DNA from: Verrucomicrobium spinosum DSM 4136 = JCM 18804
GTDB lineage: Bacteria > Verrucomicrobiota > Verrucomicrobiia > Verrucomicrobiales > Verrucomicrobiaceae
Assembly (NCBI RefSeq): GCF_000172155.1
Contig: NZ_ABIZ01000001.1
Span: 4,621,105-4,685,104 of the forward strand
Direction of reading: 5' to 3'
DNA length: 64,000 nucleotides
In this document: piece after piece, positions 52,716-62,410 of the stretch
Layout of the letters: each line of letters opens with the position of its first letter
Numbering within the stretch: position 1 is the stretch's first letter
The notes under the pieces: generated by a model
Database searches by the model: none
What the model was told of the DNA's origin: nothing
Seen by the model: only the letters and a program-made list of their open reading frames with translations
Made by a program: the position numbers and the translations under genes

Positions 52716-55700
52716 GGATGGGGAACGGAGACGGGAGAAGAAGGAGAGGAAGGGGCGGCAGCGGGAGCGGGCGAGTTCGCGGAAACAGCAGGTGACCCCA
52801 TCGGAGCACCGCGCAGGCAGACCAGGGCCCGCTCACTGACGGGCAGGATCCACACGCCCGCAGCCACGGCGGTGGTGGAACCACAGAGAGTCCCACCGCC
52901 CCGCTCGTTCTGATAAAGCACGCCTGAAGGCAGATAGGTGCGCCGGTTCTGGAGTCCGCCAGACACCACCCGGCGTGAAGAGGTAATAACCATCGTACTG
53001 GACTGCTGCGCGGGGGCCGTCTCGTCAGCAAAGGTCCTGGCCCAGGCATCCGCCTCTGGGGGCAGTGGCACGTCAAACAAGACACTGCCACTGCGCAGGT
53101 CGGACATGCGCAGCCGCGTGCCCAGGCTGGCGTACAACCGTGAGCCATGCAGACTGCCGGACGGCAGGACATCCGCGCGTGCTGGCTGGCCTTCCGGAGT
53201 GCTGCTCTCAACCAAGCCAAGGGAAGTTTGCACGCCATTGCGTTGTGGCGAGGTGCTGCCAAAACCGGAACCGTTAAAACAGACCAGCTGCCCCTCCCCC
53301 ACCCCAATGACCATCCCGCTGTGCGAGAGCTGACCCAGCGGCAGCCCCATGGCGCTTACCATGCCGGTGCCGTTGCCATTGACCATCCACACCCTGCCCT
53401 CGTGCAGCAGGGCATAGGGCGAATAATAACCTTGCCCTTGCAACAGTGCTCTCAACCCCGTCGCGTAGCCCCAGCCTCCGCTGGCTACGCCCATGCCCCC
53501 CCGCATACCCATCATATGCAACCCGGAGATGAAGCCGCCAGAAATCTGGATGCGCGACGGCGAGAAGGCCACCAACTGACGGGGCGGAGGGGGTGCCAGG
53601 GGTGTGGCAGTATCGCCTTGGGACTGGAGATCGATGGGAAATCCCGGCACATCTCCGGTGGCCAGACGCCACAACACCTGCCCGCTGTCCGCACGGAGCA
53701 GCGCCGCAGACTGGGCAAAGACGAAGACCCGGCCATGCTCCACACTCAGACCGGACTTGAGCTTGATGTAGGCATCATAGCCGCCCCAGCTGTTGTAGGG
53801 ATTGGGAGCCGGTATCGGTGGAGACGGCACCAGCGTCTGCCACAGGAGCTTGCCAGTGACAGGGTTCATGGAGGAAACCGTGGAAACTCCCGGCTGCCAG
53901 ACAAAAACATGCCCCTCATCCTGGTGCAGCCGGCTCATGGCAGGCGGCCCCGCCGCGGAGCCGTCCACTTCGGAGAGCTGGTTGCGCCAGAGCAGCTCCC
54001 CGGAGCGGGCATCCACACAGGTGACCTTCTCATTCTCCAGCAGACAGAGGCGGTTTCCACGAACCGACATCTCCAGCGGGACGCGGACGTCTGGCTGACC
54101 GGAGCCTCTCACGATCACCCTTGACGCGATCGTCGTGGTCAGGGCCCGTCCGCCGGACGATGAGACAGCAGGGACGACCTTGCTGCCACCGTCCGGGCTG
54201 ATACGCCAGCGTAACTTGCCGGTGCGGATGTCCAGGGCATGCACGTTGCTGCGATCATCCACCACATAGGCCAGGCCAGCGGCATCGTCCGTCAGCACCC
54301 GGGTAATCAGCATCCCCTGATCCACGGCGAACCCCCAGCCCAGGGAGAAAGGCGGCAGACAAGGTGCTGGGCCCGATGGCGATCGTGTGGCAGCGGCTTC
54401 AGAGGGGCCTTCACGAAGTGATTCCCTCGCACCCGCCACACTGAGCTCCATCCCATCCGGAAAGGTGATCCACTGATTGTCGCTGAGCTTGCCAAAGGCG
54501 GAGAAGGCATCTTCAGCGGCTTTCTTATCCCCCATTCGTGAGCTGAGGTATGCCACCAGCCAGTCCATCCAGCGGCGCTGATCACTGGTGAGATCCGCTT
54601 TCTCCAGCGCGGACGCCTCGCGGCGCGCCAGAGCCCAGGTGCTGGGATCCGTCGCGCTCAGGCTGGACATCACGCTGCGCCACTGACTGGCCACGAGATG
54701 CTCCTGCAGGGATTCCCGCACCGCATCCGTCAGCTTCCAGTCATGCGCCCGGCCCAGGATCTCGCGCAGGGCGAACCGCAACCGCTCCTCCTGTCCGGTC
54801 TGGGCCAGGAGGTTGGTCCACTGCGACCAGTGCGACATTTCTGCCGGCTCCAGACGCGTGAGCCGCTCCGCGCAAGTGAGCGCCAGGGCCAGGGACCCCC
54901 TCTCCAGGCAGATGGGCACCATGCTGCGCAATCCCGAGACCTCGGTGACCTTGGACGCATCCAGAGCCTCAAGGAACTGCATGGCCAAATCCTGCCGCCC
55001 CGCTTGATGGTACAATAATGCCAGACGCAGGCGGTGATCTTCACGATGGGCAGTATCCGTCTCCAGCAGCTTGCGGAGACCTGCCTCTGTCTCCATGGCG
55101 CGGGTACTGTCTGACGCCATAAGGTCGAGCCGGAGCTTCTCCAGCATCAGGGAGCGGTCCGCCGCCAGCCCCTGCCGGGCCAGTGCCAGCTTCAGCATCT
55201 CTTCGGCTGCTTTTTCCGCCTTGTGGGCGGAGGCCTGGCCGACGAGCGCAAGCCAGCGGTTGAAGCTCATTTCATCCTCGGGAAGTTTGCCACCAGGTGC
55301 GAGCAGGCCCGCCTCCTTCTGCACCGCCAGTTCCACCATCTCCCGCGCCTCGGCGTGCTGCATGACCGCGTCGATCCAAGCTTGATAGCGGGCGTCCGTA
55401 TCACAAAGAGCCCGGGCAGCTTCGAAGGCTGCCGCCACGCGGGCGTCATCCCCGAGTTTTTCCTCGATCTTGGCCAGGAGCAGGTGCCCCTCAAAAGCCG
55501 TTGGCTGGGCCACCAGCCAGGGCTCCACCAGCTTTTTAGCGTTCACCCAGAGCTGCTTGCTCATGAGGAATTGCGCAATCTCCAGTCGGGCGTCTGGGGT
55601 GAGAGTCTTGGTCCAGTCCCCTTCAAACAGGGCCGCCACTTCATCTGTGCGACGTTGGGTGAAGTAGAGCTCGCCCAACTCCCGGCGCAGATCCCACCGG

Positions 55701-57055
55701 TCCGGGGATTTGCCTAGTGCCGTCTCCAGGAGCAGGCCAGCATCCTGTAGCTGATTGCGCCGGCGCAACCAGCGGGAAAGCTCCACACTGCGTCCCACCT
55801 GATCGGCCATTTCCAGTCTGGACAGCAGCGTCTTAAAAGCCTCATGCGCTCTGGGGCCAAGGTTGTTGGCGAAGAGCCAGCGTACTTGACGCAGCAACAG
55901 ATCCTGACGATCGGGATGCGCGGCCATCAGCTTCTCCAGCCACTGTAGCGCAGCGGCATCCGTCCCCTCTTTTTCCCACAGGTCCAGGAGACGCTGCTCC
56001 ACCTGCGGAGTACCGGGCAGAGCTTCCATGGCCTCCCTGAGCACTTGCAAGGCCTCATGGCCGCGATGGGCAGCATCCAGCACATCCGCGAGTGTCAGCG
56101 CGTTCATGGCGGTGCGCCCGTCTTTGGCCTGCCAGCGGCTTCTGGCCGCCTCCACCATCAGGTCGCGCCCATCGGAGCCCGTAACGTCCAGGCGCAGCAT
56201 GAGAATCTCCCGCCGCCGCCAATAGTCCGGCGCGAGCTTCTCCAACAGCGCATCAAGCAGGGAGCCTGCCTCCTTCGGCTTGCCATCGGCAGCCAGCAGT
56301 TCTGCCTGTAGCATGGTGGCGTCCACTTGGTTGTCCGTACCCAGGCGGGCGGCATCCACGCCTTCCATCATGCGAACGGCCGTCTTGGTCAGCTTCTGGC
56401 CCGCGGCCTGCCGGGCCCAGCGCAGACGCTGCTCCGGAGTCAGAGCCCCCTCCTCGATGAGGCGGCGCGTTTCTTCCAGCACCAGATCTTCGCGCCCCTG
56501 GGTGGCGGCCACTTTCATCAGTTCACCAAACCATTGCGCCTTCCGCGCGGCGGACTTCTCGAGCCGCACGGCAGAAGCCATGGCCTCCACGGCCTTGGGA
56601 TTGCGCTCCTCCTGGAGCATGCGTCCCAACTGCCAGGCCAGCAACGCGCTGTCGGGATGGCGTGCGACTGCTGCTTTCAGGAAATCACCCGCCTTGCGGT
56701 CCTGGAGCAGGGTGTAAATGCGCGCCAGCACCAGACTCGCTCCGGCATCATCAGGGTACTGGGCAAGATGGGTATTGTAGAGGCTGAGGAGTTCCTCCGT
56801 GCGTCCGGCACTGCGATAGAGCTCCACCAGCTTCTGGAGCGGGACCTCCACGGAGGGGTCGTAATGCAGGGCGGTGCGCAAGGTGACAGACGTCTTGTCA
56901 AAATCCGCCGTCTCCTCCGCCGCTGCCGGGGCCCAGGTCAGGCTTAGTCCAAAAACCAGGCCCACCGCAGAGACGGTCACCGCGGCCAGACGCAGCCCGG
57001 CCGCCTTCCTGCGAAGGCCGCCGCGCCCCATCATCAGCCGTTCCCCGTACCGCAT
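52712..57055 (-). CDS. giant exported TPR plus PQQ-like beta-propeller protein
   Basis: 1447 residues with a signal peptide (LAAVTVSAVGLVFGLSLTWA). From about 50 to 880 it is helical repeat of TPR character (LVELYRSAGRTEELLSLYNT, WLRRRNQLQDAGLLLETALG). From about 930 it turns into a PQQ-type propeller (YVVDDRSNVHALDIRTGKLR, VDARSGELLWRNQL, VLWRLATGDVPG). It ends with a Pro/Ser tail. Inserted between MoxR and DUF58, it is probably a periplasmic or outer-face scaffold of the same complex. Such a fusion is unusual inside a MoxR operon. Confidence 0.82.
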   Translation of the reverse strand: MRYGERLMMGRGGLRRKAAGLRLAAVTVSAVGLVFGLSLTWAPAAAEETADFDKTSVTLRTALHYDPSVEVPLQKLVELYRSAGRTEELLSLYNTHLAQYPDDAGASLVLARIYTLLQDRKAGDFLKAAVARHPDSALLAWQLGRMLQEERNPKAVEAMASAVRLEKSAARKAQWFGELMKVAATQGREDLVLEETRRLIEEGALTPEQRLRWARQAAGQKLTKTAVRMMEGVDAARLGTDNQVDATMLQAELLAADGKPKEAGSLLDALLEKLAPDYWRRREILMLRLDVTGSDGRDLMVEAARSRWQAKDGRTAMNALTLADVLDAAHRGHEALQVLREAMEALPGTPQVEQRLLDLWEKEGTDAAALQWLEKLMAAHPDRQDLLLRQVRWLFANNLGPRAHEAFKTLLSRLEMADQVGRSVELSRWLRRRNQLQDAGLLLETALGKSPDRWDLRRELGELYFTQRRTDEVAALFEGDWTKTLTPDARLEIAQFLMSKQLWVNAKKLVEPWLVAQPTAFEGHLLLAKIEEKLGDDARVAAAFEAARALCDTDARYQAWIDAVMQHAEAREMVELAVQKEAGLLAPGGKLPEDEMSFNRWLALVGQASAHKAEKAAEEMLKLALARQGLAADRSLMLEKLRLDLMASDSTRAMETEAGLRKLLETDTAHREDHRLRLALLYHQAGRQDLAMQFLEALDASKVTEVSGLRSMVPICLERGSLALALTCAERLTRLEPAEMSHWSQWTNLLAQTGQEERLRFALREILGRAHDWKLTDAVRESLQEHLVASQWRSVMSSLSATDPSTWALARREASALEKADLTSDQRRWMDWLVAYLSSRMGDKKAAEDAFSAFGKLSDNQWITFPDGMELSVAGARESLREGPSEAAATRSPSGPAPCLPPFSLGWGFAVDQGMLITRVLTDDAAGLAYVVDDRSNVHALDIRTGKLRWRISPDGGSKVVPAVSSSGGRALTTTIASRVIVRGSGQPDVRVPLEMSVRGNRLCLLENEKVTCVDARSGELLWRNQLSEVDGSAAGPPAMSRLHQDEGHVFVWQPGVSTVSSMNPVTGKLLWQTLVPSPPIPAPNPYNSWGGYDAYIKLKSGLSVEHGRVFVFAQSAALLRADSGQVLWRLATGDVPGFPIDLQSQGDTATPLAPPPPRQLVAFSPSRIQISGGFISGLHMMGMRGGMGVASGGWGYATGLRALLQGQGYYSPYALLHEGRVWMVNGNGTGMVSAMGLPLGQLSHSGMVIGVGEGQLVCFNGSGFGSTSPQRNGVQTSLGLVESSTPEGQPARADVLPSGSLHGSRLYASLGTRLRMSDLRSGSVLFDVPLPPEADAWARTFADETAPAQQSSTMVITSSRRVVSGGLQNRRTYLPSGVLYQNERGGGTLCGSTTAVAAGVWILPVSERALVCLRGAPMGSPAVSANSPAPAAAPSSPSSPVSVPHP

Positions 57056-57071
57056 GTGCAGGGTAGTTTCC

Positions 57072-58256
57072 TTACGCCGCCTCCATGGCCGGTGTCGCGA
57101 CCTGCTTGATCAGATCCTCCACCAGGGAGTCCACCTTGATCTGCTGGGCCTCGCCTTCGAAGTTCAGGATCACCCGGTGGCGCAGGGCCACCAGGGCCAC
57201 GCGCTGGACATCCTCCGTACTCACCGCCGTGCCACCCCGCACCGCACACCACACGCGCGCTCCACGAATGAGGGCCTGCAAACCACGGGGGCTCGCCCCG
57301 TAGGAGACATAGCGCCCCACCACGGGCAGCACCCCAGGCTGATCTGGATGTGTGCCCAGCACCAGCTTGGAGGCATAGGCCGCCACCGGATCCGCCACAG
57401 GTAGCTGGGTCATCACATACTGCAGGCGCATGAGCTCGGTCCCGCTGAGCACGGATTCCAGCTTGGGTTCCTCGAACCCGGTGGTGCGGCGGCTGATCTC
57501 CACCAGCGACTCCAGTGTGGGGAAGGGCACCTTGATCTTGAACATGAAGCGGTCCAGCTGCGCCTCGGGCAGCGGGTAGGTCCCCTCCATCTCCATCGGG
57601 TTCTGCGTGGCCAGCACGAAGAATGGCTCCGGCAGCACATGGCGCTCCCCGCCGGTGGTCACCGCACGCTCCTGCATCACTTCCAGCAGGGCCGCCTGCG
57701 TCTTGGGCGTGGCGCGGTTGATCTCATCCACCAACAGCAGGTTCTTGAAGACCGGCCCTTTTTCAAAGTGCAGCACCCGACGACCGTGAGAGTCTTCATT
57801 CACAATGTGCGTGCCAAGGATGTCTGCCGGCATGAGGTCCGGCGTACACTGCACCCGTCCCGGCTCCAGACCGACCACCTGGGAGAGCACACGGACCAGG
57901 AAGGTCTTGCCCAAACCGGGAACCCCCTCCAGCAACACGTGACCGCCGGAAAAGATGGCCAGGAGCGTATCCGTCAGCAGATCGTCATAGCCCACGATGG
58001 CCTTCTGGATCTCCGTCTTCAGCTTGTTAAAAATGGTCCGGAAACCTTCCAACTCCTCCTCAAGGGGACGCTGCGGCAGCGTGCGGATGTCGATGACATT
58101 GGCAGGTGCCTCAGCTCTCTCGATCGGCACATCGTCCGACACGATGCCGGACTCGCCAGCACCGGTAGTCAGTCCATCGGGCTTGCCGCCTTTCTTTGGA
58201 GGGCGTTTCTTGGAACTCTGGTTCTGGCTGCTGGCGGATGAAAGGTCGTCACTCAT
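57072..58256 (-). CDS. MoxR-family AAA+ ATPase
   Basis: 394 residues. A polar N-terminal extension of about 80 residues precedes the AAA core: GGHVLLEGVPGLGKTFLVRV (Walker A), LLLVDEINRATPKTQAALLE (Walker B), VLATQNPMEMEGTYPLPEAQ, LDRFMFKI. MoxR ATPases act as chaperones for VWA-protein complexes, and all expected partners follow downstream. The long basic N-terminal tail (SKKRPPKKGGK) is not typical. Confidence 0.94.
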   Translation of the reverse strand: MSDDLSSASSQNQSSKKRPPKKGGKPDGLTTGAGESGIVSDDVPIERAEAPANVIDIRTLPQRPLEEELEGFRTIFNKLKTEIQKAIVGYDDLLTDTLLAIFSGGHVLLEGVPGLGKTFLVRVLSQVVGLEPGRVQCTPDLMPADILGTHIVNEDSHGRRVLHFEKGPVFKNLLLVDEINRATPKTQAALLEVMQERAVTTGGERHVLPEPFFVLATQNPMEMEGTYPLPEAQLDRFMFKIKVPFPTLESLVEISRRTTGFEEPKLESVLSGTELMRLQYVMTQLPVADPVAAYASKLVLGTHPDQPGVLPVVGRYVSYGASPRGLQALIRGARVWCAVRGGTAVSTEDVQRVALVALRHRVILNFEGEAQQIKVDSLVEDLIKQVATPAMEAA

Positions 58257-58312
58257 GTTTCTTCAGGATGGAAAGGGAGGTGGGAAGATGGCGATAGCGG
58301 GGCGGGGCGGTT

Positions 58313-60184
58313 TCAGTTGCCCTTCTCAAACCGCTTTCTCAGTTCTGTAAAATAACGTCGCACCTGCTCGCGGCGGGCCGGGGGCAGGGCCTGGTCATCC
58401 AGGGCGTTTTCCTCTGCAGCGATGGACTCCAGCGTGGTGGCCTCAGCCTTGCGACCGGCAGCCTCACTGCGGGCCTGGCCTTCCACCGCACGTACGGAGG
58501 AGGCACCGTCAGCATTGCGCTGCGCATCCACCGTGGCTTGCACGCCCGCCTTGGCCTGGGCGGTGGGGGTGTTCCCGATGGCGGAAGTACCGTTGCCCGC
58601 CTGTAGTCCGCCGGGATTGGCCCCTGGCATGGAGCCCAGCATGGCTGCGGCACCGGGTGCCTGGCCAGGCGTCATGCCTGGGATGGGGGCGATCAGCATC
58701 GGCTTGTTGCCATTGTTGCCTCCAGGCGGCTGGTTGCTGCCGGGCACGATGGCCATGGGCTGCCCCGTACCGGGAACGGGGCTCATCTGCCCCATTTGCT
58801 GCTGCCCCTGATTGGGGTTGCCCTGCTGATTGCTCCCCGGGGGCGACATGGAAAGGCCGGGAATCTGCATGGGCTGCATCTGCGGCGCATTCTGCATGGT
58901 CATCATCTGCTGCTGGCCCTGCTGTCCTTGTTGACCCTGCTGCCCCTGGGCTCCCTGATTCTGTTGCGCCTGCGATCCCGCGAGCTGTTTCATCCCCTGC
59001 CCGCTCTGGCCGGCGATGTCACTGCCGGACTGGCGGAGCTGTTGGGCCAGCTTTTCCAGCTGCTCACGTGATTTCTCGCGTGCGGCCAGGGTTTTCATTT
59101 TGTCTGCCAGCGACTGGAATTCATCCCCAGCCTCCTTGGGAAGCGCCTGGGAGAGGTTGCGATCCGCCCCCAGCACATGCTGCCCCACCGTGCGGGTCTT
59201 GTCCTCCGCCTCGGCGGCCTTGCCGATCTCCTTGAGCGTTTCCGCGAACCGCTCCTTGGTCTCCAGCGTCAGCTTTTGGTCGCGCAGCTTGTCCGCCAGA
59301 TCCTGGGCCTTGTCCCCGGTCTTTTCCGCTGATTTGTTGGCCACGGCATCGCCCAGTTCGGCCGTGTCCGCATGCTTGCGCATCTCCGCCACCATCTGGG
59401 CGGAGGCCCAGGCGTCCTCGCCAGCCTTGAGCTTGTCTGCCAGCTGCTCAGCCTCACGGGCGCGTTTTTCCAGCTCAGAGAGCACATCACGGGCGGTCTT
59501 GGCCTCATTCTGCTGCAACGCCTTCGCAGTTTCCTGAACCTTCTGCTGCAGGGCTTCAGCATCCTTCTTCTCCTGCTCCGTCAGAGACTGCATCTTGTCC
59601 ACGTCCAGCTTCTTCTCGGCAAGTTCGCGCCCCTGTTCCACGGCCAGGCGACGGCCTTCCGCGGTCAGCTCAGGGTCAGGCAGACCGATCACCGCCCCGG
59701 AGGGAAGAAACATCATGGCCAGCGCCGCCACGGGCAGGAGTGGCAGCCAGCGAACGTCTGGCAGCGGGATGTCACGCCCCAGCTTCCCCAACGCCTCCGG
59801 CAGCTGGCGGCGGTTGCGCTCCACATGCAGGCGCTGCCCCTCTGTGAGTTGCGGTTGCCCCTCGAACCACCAGCCATTCGCAAACGCATCACTGCGGGAG
59901 GCTTGTCGGTCCCAATAGGAGAAGGCGGCATAGGGCGCGGGCCGCTTGTACCACGCCCAGCCGAAGCAGCCCAGCACCCAGAGCCCCAGAGCGATGAAGC
60001 CCACGGTGGCCCCCGCCCAACCCTGGCCAAGGAGACGAATCACCATCAACAGGACAAGGAGTCCGGCCGCATATTTCCAAGTCTGGAGCAGGTGCAGCAG
60101 ACCTTTCCGGAGGACCAGCCGCCCTTGCAGCGAACTGGCGGCATTGGCGAAAGTGAGCGAGGAAGCTGGGGGTGTTTCAGTCAT
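58313..60184 (-). CDS. membrane protein with long coiled coil and Gln/Gly/Pro-rich tail
   Basis: About 623 residues. Two N-terminal membrane helices (YAAGLLVLLMVIRLLGQGWA, TVGFIALGLWVLGCFGWAWY) and a third near 170 are followed by a coiled coil of about 200 residues rich in Lys/Glu/Ala, then a low-complexity Gln/Gly/Met/Pro region (QGAQGQQGQQGQQGQQQMM) and a charged end. This layout matches the DUF4175-like proteins often found before MoxR in such operons. The ATG at 60184 is chosen over a TTG at 60304, which would overlap the previous gene. Confidence 0.75.
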   Translation of the reverse strand: MTETPPASSLTFANAASSLQGRLVLRKGLLHLLQTWKYAAGLLVLLMVIRLLGQGWAGATVGFIALGLWVLGCFGWAWYKRPAPYAAFSYWDRQASRSDAFANGWWFEGQPQLTEGQRLHVERNRRQLPEALGKLGRDIPLPDVRWLPLLPVAALAMMFLPSGAVIGLPDPELTAEGRRLAVEQGRELAEKKLDVDKMQSLTEQEKKDAEALQQKVQETAKALQQNEAKTARDVLSELEKRAREAEQLADKLKAGEDAWASAQMVAEMRKHADTAELGDAVANKSAEKTGDKAQDLADKLRDQKLTLETKERFAETLKEIGKAAEAEDKTRTVGQHVLGADRNLSQALPKEAGDEFQSLADKMKTLAAREKSREQLEKLAQQLRQSGSDIAGQSGQGMKQLAGSQAQQNQGAQGQQGQQGQQGQQQMMTMQNAPQMQPMQIPGLSMSPPGSNQQGNPNQGQQQMGQMSPVPGTGQPMAIVPGSNQPPGGNNGNKPMLIAPIPGMTPGQAPGAAAMLGSMPGANPGGLQAGNGTSAIGNTPTAQAKAGVQATVDAQRNADGASSVRAVEGQARSEAAGRKAEATTLESIAAEENALDDQALPPARREQVRRYFTELRKRFEKGN

Positions 60185-60296
60185 GCAAAAAACACTGGCT
60201 TTGAAGAGTCTATACGGCTGGCGAGCGGTTGTCTTGTCTTTCTGAGAGCATGGCGGCGGCCAGTCAGTGCTAATTGTGGGAAATCCTCTACCAACC

Positions 60297-62327
60297 TCAC
60301 TCAAGATCGCCCAAGATGCCCTCGATCCGGCGTTTTACCTCCGGGTCCTCACTCTGCTTGAAGGCCTCCTGCAGAGAGGTGCGGGCCATCTCGCCAAAAG
60401 TAGCCAGCTCCCCGCTGGCCTTTTCCCGCACCTTCCAGTCGTCATGGCCCAGCTCTCGAATCAGCTGACCCATCCGGGCCAGCGTGCTGTCGGCGATCTT
60501 CGGCACCGGGTTGACCACGCGGACCACCTCCTTCACCGGGAGTTGCCAGGAGGTACCGCCGACCTGGAAACCCAGCACCATCTCGCGCAGCTGGCCCATG
60601 ACCGTACCGCCCCCCCACAGGTCCATCTGGAACCACGCCGAGTCATCCGTGCCACTGGCGGGCACGTCCTCGGAGACGTTGCGCATCTCTTTGATGCTGG
60701 CGGGATCCAGCGGCACCACGCCGCCGGAGGTCACGATGTGCCAGATGGGGTCTGCTGGAGCCGCCACTAGACGCTGCTCTCCAGCCAAATCGACGAAGCT
60801 CGTGGCAGGCTCGCCATCGTCCGATTCAAGGCTCTCCTCAGACACCTGCGGCCCCTTTGCCGCCACCACCAGCGAGCGCACCTGTACCCCAGGCAGGGTC
60901 TGCGCGCCAAACTGGGCGGTGGCGAAGCTGAACTCCCCCTGACTGCCCATCCAGACCCGCAGGCGGGAGCCGTCCTTAAAGGTCACACTCGGGGCAGCGC
61001 CCTCCTCCGCATTCGAGGTGAGCGCGGCCACATCATTGAGCGCCACCTTCCGAACCCCCCAGGTAGTGGCGAGCGTCATCTCCGGCGGCTTGGAGTCCAG
61101 AAGAGCCCAGCGTTCGCCGTTCCAGGTCTCCATCAGCGCCGCCACGCCTTTGGGCCATTCTGCGGCTCCCGTGGCGGCGGTGGTCCCCATGACCAGGCGA
61201 TCCACGTCCGCAATCTTCAGAGACATCTGGAGGCCGCTGCTCAGGGAGAACTTCAGTTCCTCCGTCTCCAGCTCTCCCCGCAGCACCTGACCATCATTCA
61301 AATAGAGGCGGCTTTCCCTGCCTTCGAATCGTCCCCCAGTGAGCGCCACTACCTGCGCCCACGGCACCACCACCTTCCCCAGGCGATGATGGAGCGTGAG
61401 CTGCCCGCAGGTAGCCCGCCCCCTCAGTCGCGTGCCCTCCCCCATGCCCAGCACATCCACCGGCTCCCGCTTGATGCCCAGAATCTCCTCCGGGAACCAC
61501 GAGGCCAAATCCGACGCACCGGTGCCAGCGGACCTCACGTTGACCAGCGTCGCACCGCTGCCCTTGGGCAGATCGCGTAGAAAACGCACCAGGGCAAAGG
61601 GGCGGAAGAGCTTCTCCAACTCCGGGGCGTCCGGGCGCAGGGAGAGCTTGGCCTGGGTGATCGTGTGCAGGATCGAGGCCGACTTCCCAGCCGGTACCGT
61701 GATGCTGTAGAAAAACGACATCTGGTACTGGTTCTGCGAAGCAATGCGTGGTTTCACCGAACTCCGCGGCGCACAGGCAGTGAAGAGATAGCCCCGGTAG
61801 TTGGTGGAACCAGGGACGATGGCGATGCCGCTCTCCCCTTTTTCAAAAGCGCCGTTATTGGCCCGGGCCGCATCGGTGAGAATGCTCTTCACCTGTCCGC
61901 TGAAGTTGTGCCGGATCTCCACATTGGTCGCGATGTCGCGGCCGGAGGTGTTGGTGAACATCTCCATGAAGCGCATGCCGCCCTCCTTCTCCAGCATGCG
62001 GACATAGCGGGTGACCTGCAGCCCCTGCATGGGCTGCTGGCCCATCAGCACCATCTCCTTCCCGTCTGAGGTGCCCATGGGCTGGTTGCAGTAGAACTGC
62101 TCTGATCCCACCATCAGCATCATGGCCCCACTCAGGATGGAGTTGCCCCCGCCCTGGCGGGAGATCATGCCGTTCTGCTCCACGTACCAGTCATTGCCCA
62201 GCTTGTCCGTACGGGGCTGCGGGTTCACTGGTACGAGCCCGCTGAGCTGGGCGTTCGCCGACCCGAGCGTCCAGCAGAACACCAGTCCTGCGGCAGCCGC
62301 GCCTTTCATCCACTGCGTCATGTGCAT
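60297..62327 (-). CDS. exported protein with beta-repeats
   Basis: 676 residues with a signal peptide (GAAAAGLVFCWTLGSANA). The N-terminal half is beta-rich (MFTNTSGRDIATNVEIRHNF). The second half has repeated short strands of the form D-G-x-x-L-x-G-x-L (LYLNDGQVLRGELETEELKF, VTFKDGSRLRVWMGSQGEFS), and the C-terminus is helical and HEAT-like (GQLIRELGHDDWKVREKASG). It shares the D-G-L-G repeats with the gene before it, so the two are probably paralogous parts of one complex. Confidence 0.7.
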   Translation of the reverse strand: MHMTQWMKGAAAAGLVFCWTLGSANAQLSGLVPVNPQPRTDKLGNDWYVEQNGMISRQGGGNSILSGAMMLMVGSEQFYCNQPMGTSDGKEMVLMGQQPMQGLQVTRYVRMLEKEGGMRFMEMFTNTSGRDIATNVEIRHNFSGQVKSILTDAARANNGAFEKGESGIAIVPGSTNYRGYLFTACAPRSSVKPRIASQNQYQMSFFYSITVPAGKSASILHTITQAKLSLRPDAPELEKLFRPFALVRFLRDLPKGSGATLVNVRSAGTGASDLASWFPEEILGIKREPVDVLGMGEGTRLRGRATCGQLTLHHRLGKVVVPWAQVVALTGGRFEGRESRLYLNDGQVLRGELETEELKFSLSSGLQMSLKIADVDRLVMGTTAATGAAEWPKGVAALMETWNGERWALLDSKPPEMTLATTWGVRKVALNDVAALTSNAEEGAAPSVTFKDGSRLRVWMGSQGEFSFATAQFGAQTLPGVQVRSLVVAAKGPQVSEESLESDDGEPATSFVDLAGEQRLVAAPADPIWHIVTSGGVVPLDPASIKEMRNVSEDVPASGTDDSAWFQMDLWGGGTVMGQLREMVLGFQVGGTSWQLPVKEVVRVVNPVPKIADSTLARMGQLIRELGHDDWKVREKASGELATFGEMARTSLQEAFKQSEDPEVKRRIEGILGDLE

Positions 62328-62410
62328 GCTATGGGGGTAATGTCTAAGTTGTGAGCGGGTGACCTGTGGAGAGATGGCAGTTGCGGCAGGATCGCATGGG
62401 GTGTCAGGCT